From the NCBI RefSeq assembly GCF_937890665.1, contig NZ_CALADU010000058.1:1-6585 (forward strand): a DNA stretch of 6,585 nt, in the 5' to 3' direction. The notes under the pieces were generated by a model that had not been told where the DNA came from, did no database searches, and was given only the letters and a program-made list of their open reading frames with translations. This DNA comes from an uncultured Subdoligranulum sp. (GTDB lineage: Bacteria > Bacillota_A > Clostridia > Oscillospirales > Ruminococcaceae). The position numbers were made by a program, and so were the translations under genes. This document shows positions 5,786 through 6,585 of this stretch, piece by piece. Positions within the stretch are counted from its first letter, which is position 1. Every line of letters starts with the position of its first letter.

Positions 5786-5833
5786 GGAAGGCTCCTACTA
5801 TGCAAAAATTGTTCTATCTTGCGTTTATTGTTC

Positions 5834-5862
5834 TTGAAAATTCAGTGACCCCATTATATAAT
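5834..5862 (+). promoter_or_regulatory. Promoter of ackA
   Basis: TTGAAA (5834-5839, 5 of 6 consensus) is followed after 17 bases by a perfect TATAAT (5857-5862). Transcription would start near 5869, giving a leader of about 53 bases before the ackA ATG. Confidence 0.75.
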
Positions 5863-5881
5863 AATTTTAGCATTTAGAAAA
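5853..5881 (-). promoter_or_regulatory. Candidate tmcAL promoter overlapping the ackA promoter
   Basis: The palindrome ATTATATAAT (5853-5862) gives a perfect TATAAT on the minus strand at 5858-5853, overlapping the plus-strand -10 box of ackA. The matching -35 region is weak: TTTTCT at 5881-5876, with 17-base spacing and 3 of 6 consensus positions. The inferred start near 5846 leaves about 60 bases before the tmcAL ATG at 5785. Confidence 0.45.
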
Positions 5882-5921
5882 GGGCGATTTATGCCCATAG
5901 AGTATTGAAGGAGGAAACCCC

Positions 5922-6585
5922 ATGAAAATTCTGGTTATCAACTGCGGTTCTTCGAGCCTGAAGTACCAGCTCATCGACATGGACGGCGAGAAGGTACTTT
6001 GCAAAGGCCTGTGCGAGCGCATTGGCATGGAGAGCAGCATGATCACCCACGAGGCCAATGGCCACAAGGCCACTACGCCTGCCATCTTCCCCACCCACAC
6101 CGAAGCGTTCGGTGAAGTGGTCAAAAAGATGACTACCGGCGAGGGCAAGGTCATTGAGCACGTGAGCGAAATTGATGCCATCGGTCACCGTGTGGTACAC
6201 GGCGGCGAGAAGTTCAAGAAGAGCTGCCTGATCACCCCCGAGGTCATTACGGCGATCCGCGATCTTTCTCCCCTTGCTCCGCTGCACAACCCCGCCGCAA
6301 TTCTGGGTATTGAGGCCTCCTACAAAGTGTTTGGCGAAGACAAGCCCAACATCGCAGTCTTCGACACGGCATTCCATTCCACCATGCCTCCCAAGGCCTA
6401 CATGTATGCCATCCCCTACGAGTACTACGAAAAGTACGGTGTGCGCCGCTATGGCTTCCATGGTACCAGCCACAAGTACGTCAGCCATCGTGCTGCCGAA
6501 TTTTTGGAGGAGCCCATTGAGCGCCTGAAGCTCATCACCTGCCATCTGGGCAACGGTTCTTCCATCGCTGCCGTGGATCAGGGCC
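5922..6585 (+). CDS. ackA: Acetate kinase, N-terminal 221 codons (3' end outside the window)
   Basis: Acetate kinase makes ATP and acetate from acetyl-phosphate and ADP, the energy-yielding last step of acetate fermentation. The visible part starts MKILVINCGSSSLKYQL, containing the ASKHA-fold signature NCGSSSLK with Asn7. It continues with GHRVVHGGE (Arg90, matching Methanosarcina Arg91), PLAPLHNP (His122), FDTAFH (catalytic Asp148), GFHGTSH (His180) and HLGNGSS (208-214, nucleotide phosphate binding). All expected catalytic residues in this part are present. The frame is open to the window end; the full protein should be about 400 residues. Start: AAGGAGG at 5908-5914 lies 7 bases before ATG. 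It is divergent from tmcAL. The phosphotransacetylase gene often paired with ackA is not upstream; it could lie downstream outside the window. Confidence 0.96.
   Translation, partial: MKILVINCGSSSLKYQLIDMDGEKVLCKGLCERIGMESSMITHEANGHKATTPAIFPTHTEAFGEVVKKMTTGEGKVIEHVSEIDAIGHRVVHGGEKFKKSCLITPEVITAIRDLSPLAPLHNPAAILGIEASYKVFGEDKPNIAVFDTAFHSTMPPKAYMYAIPYEYYEKYGVRRYGFHGTSHKYVSHRAAEFLEEPIERLKLITCHLGNGSSIAAVDQG

Noticed and set aside
1..6585. Mobile element, CRISPR array, toxin-antitoxin or defence system
   Set aside because: I found no transposase or integrase, no evenly spaced repeats, no terminal inverted repeats and no cluster of unknown small genes; the recognised gene content is core metabolism and tRNA functions.

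Overview
The window is ordinary chromosomal sequence from a bacterium, most likely an anaerobic Firmicute of the class Clostridia. An Oscillospiraceae gut fermenter related to Faecalibacterium/Gemmiger is my best guess, but that is inference and not proven. The grounds are purine-rich Shine-Dalgarno sites (GGAGG, AAGGAGG) before nearly every gene, sigma-A type promoters, moderately GC-rich coding DNA with AT-rich intergenic gaps, and a gene set of glycolysis, acetate formation and flavin/iron-sulfur electron transfer.

Layout from left to right. (1) Positions 1-52: the 5' two thirds of a tRNA-Gln(CUG) gene on the minus strand, cut by the window edge. It is driven by a consensus TTGACA-17-TATAAT promoter with phased A-tracts upstream. 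(2) Positions 188-1424: a divergent plus-strand gene for 6-phosphofructokinase, with its own promoter, two hairpins in the leader and a strong terminator. (3) Positions 1420-4550: three minus-strand genes. In transcription order they are a stand-alone NfnB/GltD-like flavoprotein oxidoreductase, 1-phosphofructokinase (fruK), and a tyrosine-phosphatase-family protein converging on the 6-phosphofructokinase gene. (4) Positions 4629-5785: minus-strand tmcAL (tRNA-Met cytidine acetate ligase), broken into two frames about a quarter of the way in. (5) From 5922 to the right edge: the first 221 codons of acetate kinase (ackA) on the plus strand, divergent from tmcAL. Their -10 boxes overlap in one palindrome.

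Together the genes cover the two phosphofructokinase entry points of sugar breakdown (fructose-6-P and fructose-1-P), a candidate NAD(P)H/ferredoxin redox enzyme, and the acetate-forming ATP-yielding step. TmcAL consumes acetate and ATP to modify tRNA-Met, so its pairing with ackA is metabolically sensible.

I see no phage genes, transposase, insertion sequence, CRISPR array, toxin-antitoxin pair or defence system, and no previously undescribed multigene system. The items most worth checking are the tmcAL frameshift, the shared palindromic promoter, the tandem hairpins before the 6-phosphofructokinase gene, and unusual active-site residues in that enzyme and in the phosphatase.
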